Shown in pieces: positions 5,307-5,329 of a stretch of DNA of 5,329 nt. The position numbers and the translations under genes were made by a program. The notes under the pieces are model-generated. The model did not search any database. It saw only the letters and a program-made list of their open reading frames with translations, and was not told where the DNA came from. Source of the DNA: WHSM01 sp050701635 (GTDB taxonomy: Bacteria; Actinomycetota; Actinomycetes; Mycobacteriales; Micromonosporaceae); assembly GCA_050701635.1 (NCBI GenBank), contig JBOGDF010000369.1:1-5329 (forward strand), in the 5' to 3' direction. The number at the start of each line of letters is the position of its first letter. Within the stretch, counting starts at the first letter, position 1.

Positions 5307-5329
5307 CCGGATACAACACCGGTATCCGG
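5307..5329. promoter_or_regulatory. Perfect 8-bp inverted repeat at the window end
   Basis: CCGGATAC (5307-5314) and GTATCCGG (5322-5329) are exact reverse complements separated by 7 bases (AACACCG). The spacing gives a 23-bp dyad, a size typical of operators for dimeric regulators. It could also form a hairpin. It lies over 80 bases past the protease terminator, so it more likely belongs to whatever follows the window. The repeat may continue beyond the last base. Confidence 0.4.

Noticed and set aside
1..5329. CRISPR array, tRNA, rRNA, riboswitch or replication origin
   Set aside because: No regularly spaced repeats outside coding DNA, no cloverleaf or CCA-ended structures, and no known riboswitch core or DnaA-box cluster were seen in the three short gaps.

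Overview
The window is very GC-rich, with G or C at most third codon positions and no TTA codon noticed in any gene. It reads as actinobacterial chromosome. The gene types (an AfsR-like SARP regulator, a LysR regulator and a streptogrisin-type secreted protease) fit Streptomyces or Micromonosporaceae. The frequent GTAC context of valine GTA codons makes me lean towards Micromonosporaceae, but that is an inference from style and not a proof.

Layout: three genes lie on the + strand. (1) Positions 1-2436 hold the 3' 811 codons of a large SARP/AfsR-type regulator whose start is outside the window: end of the BTAD domain, NB-ARC ATPase, winged-helix/linker region, then six TPR repeats in an exact 40-residue register. 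(2) A 138-bp gap carries weak hairpins, a GGTT...AACC inverted repeat and a -10-like TACCAT that would give a leaderless transcript. A 322-residue LysR-type regulator follows at 2575-3543. (3) A 149-bp gap carries two near-identical 10-bp repeats that can also fold as a hairpin, then a clear GAGGAG ribosome binding site. A secreted S1 serine protease follows at 3693-5174: signal peptide, alpha-lytic-type pro-domain, streptogrisin C-like catalytic domain, Gly/Pro/Thr linker, and a C-terminal PPC-like beta domain. A strong GC hairpin follows the stop. The last ~100 bp hold no gene I can support, but include a perfect 8-bp inverted repeat at the very end and a stretch that might be an insertion-sequence terminus.

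How the genes work together: the sequence shows only that two regulators precede an exported protease in the same orientation. Each gap is 138-149 bp and carries its own possible signals, so three separate transcription units are more likely than one operon. Control of the protease by the LysR protein is a reasonable guess but is not demonstrated. I see no sign of a new defence, mobile or biosynthetic system. The most distinctive item is the module combination of the protease.
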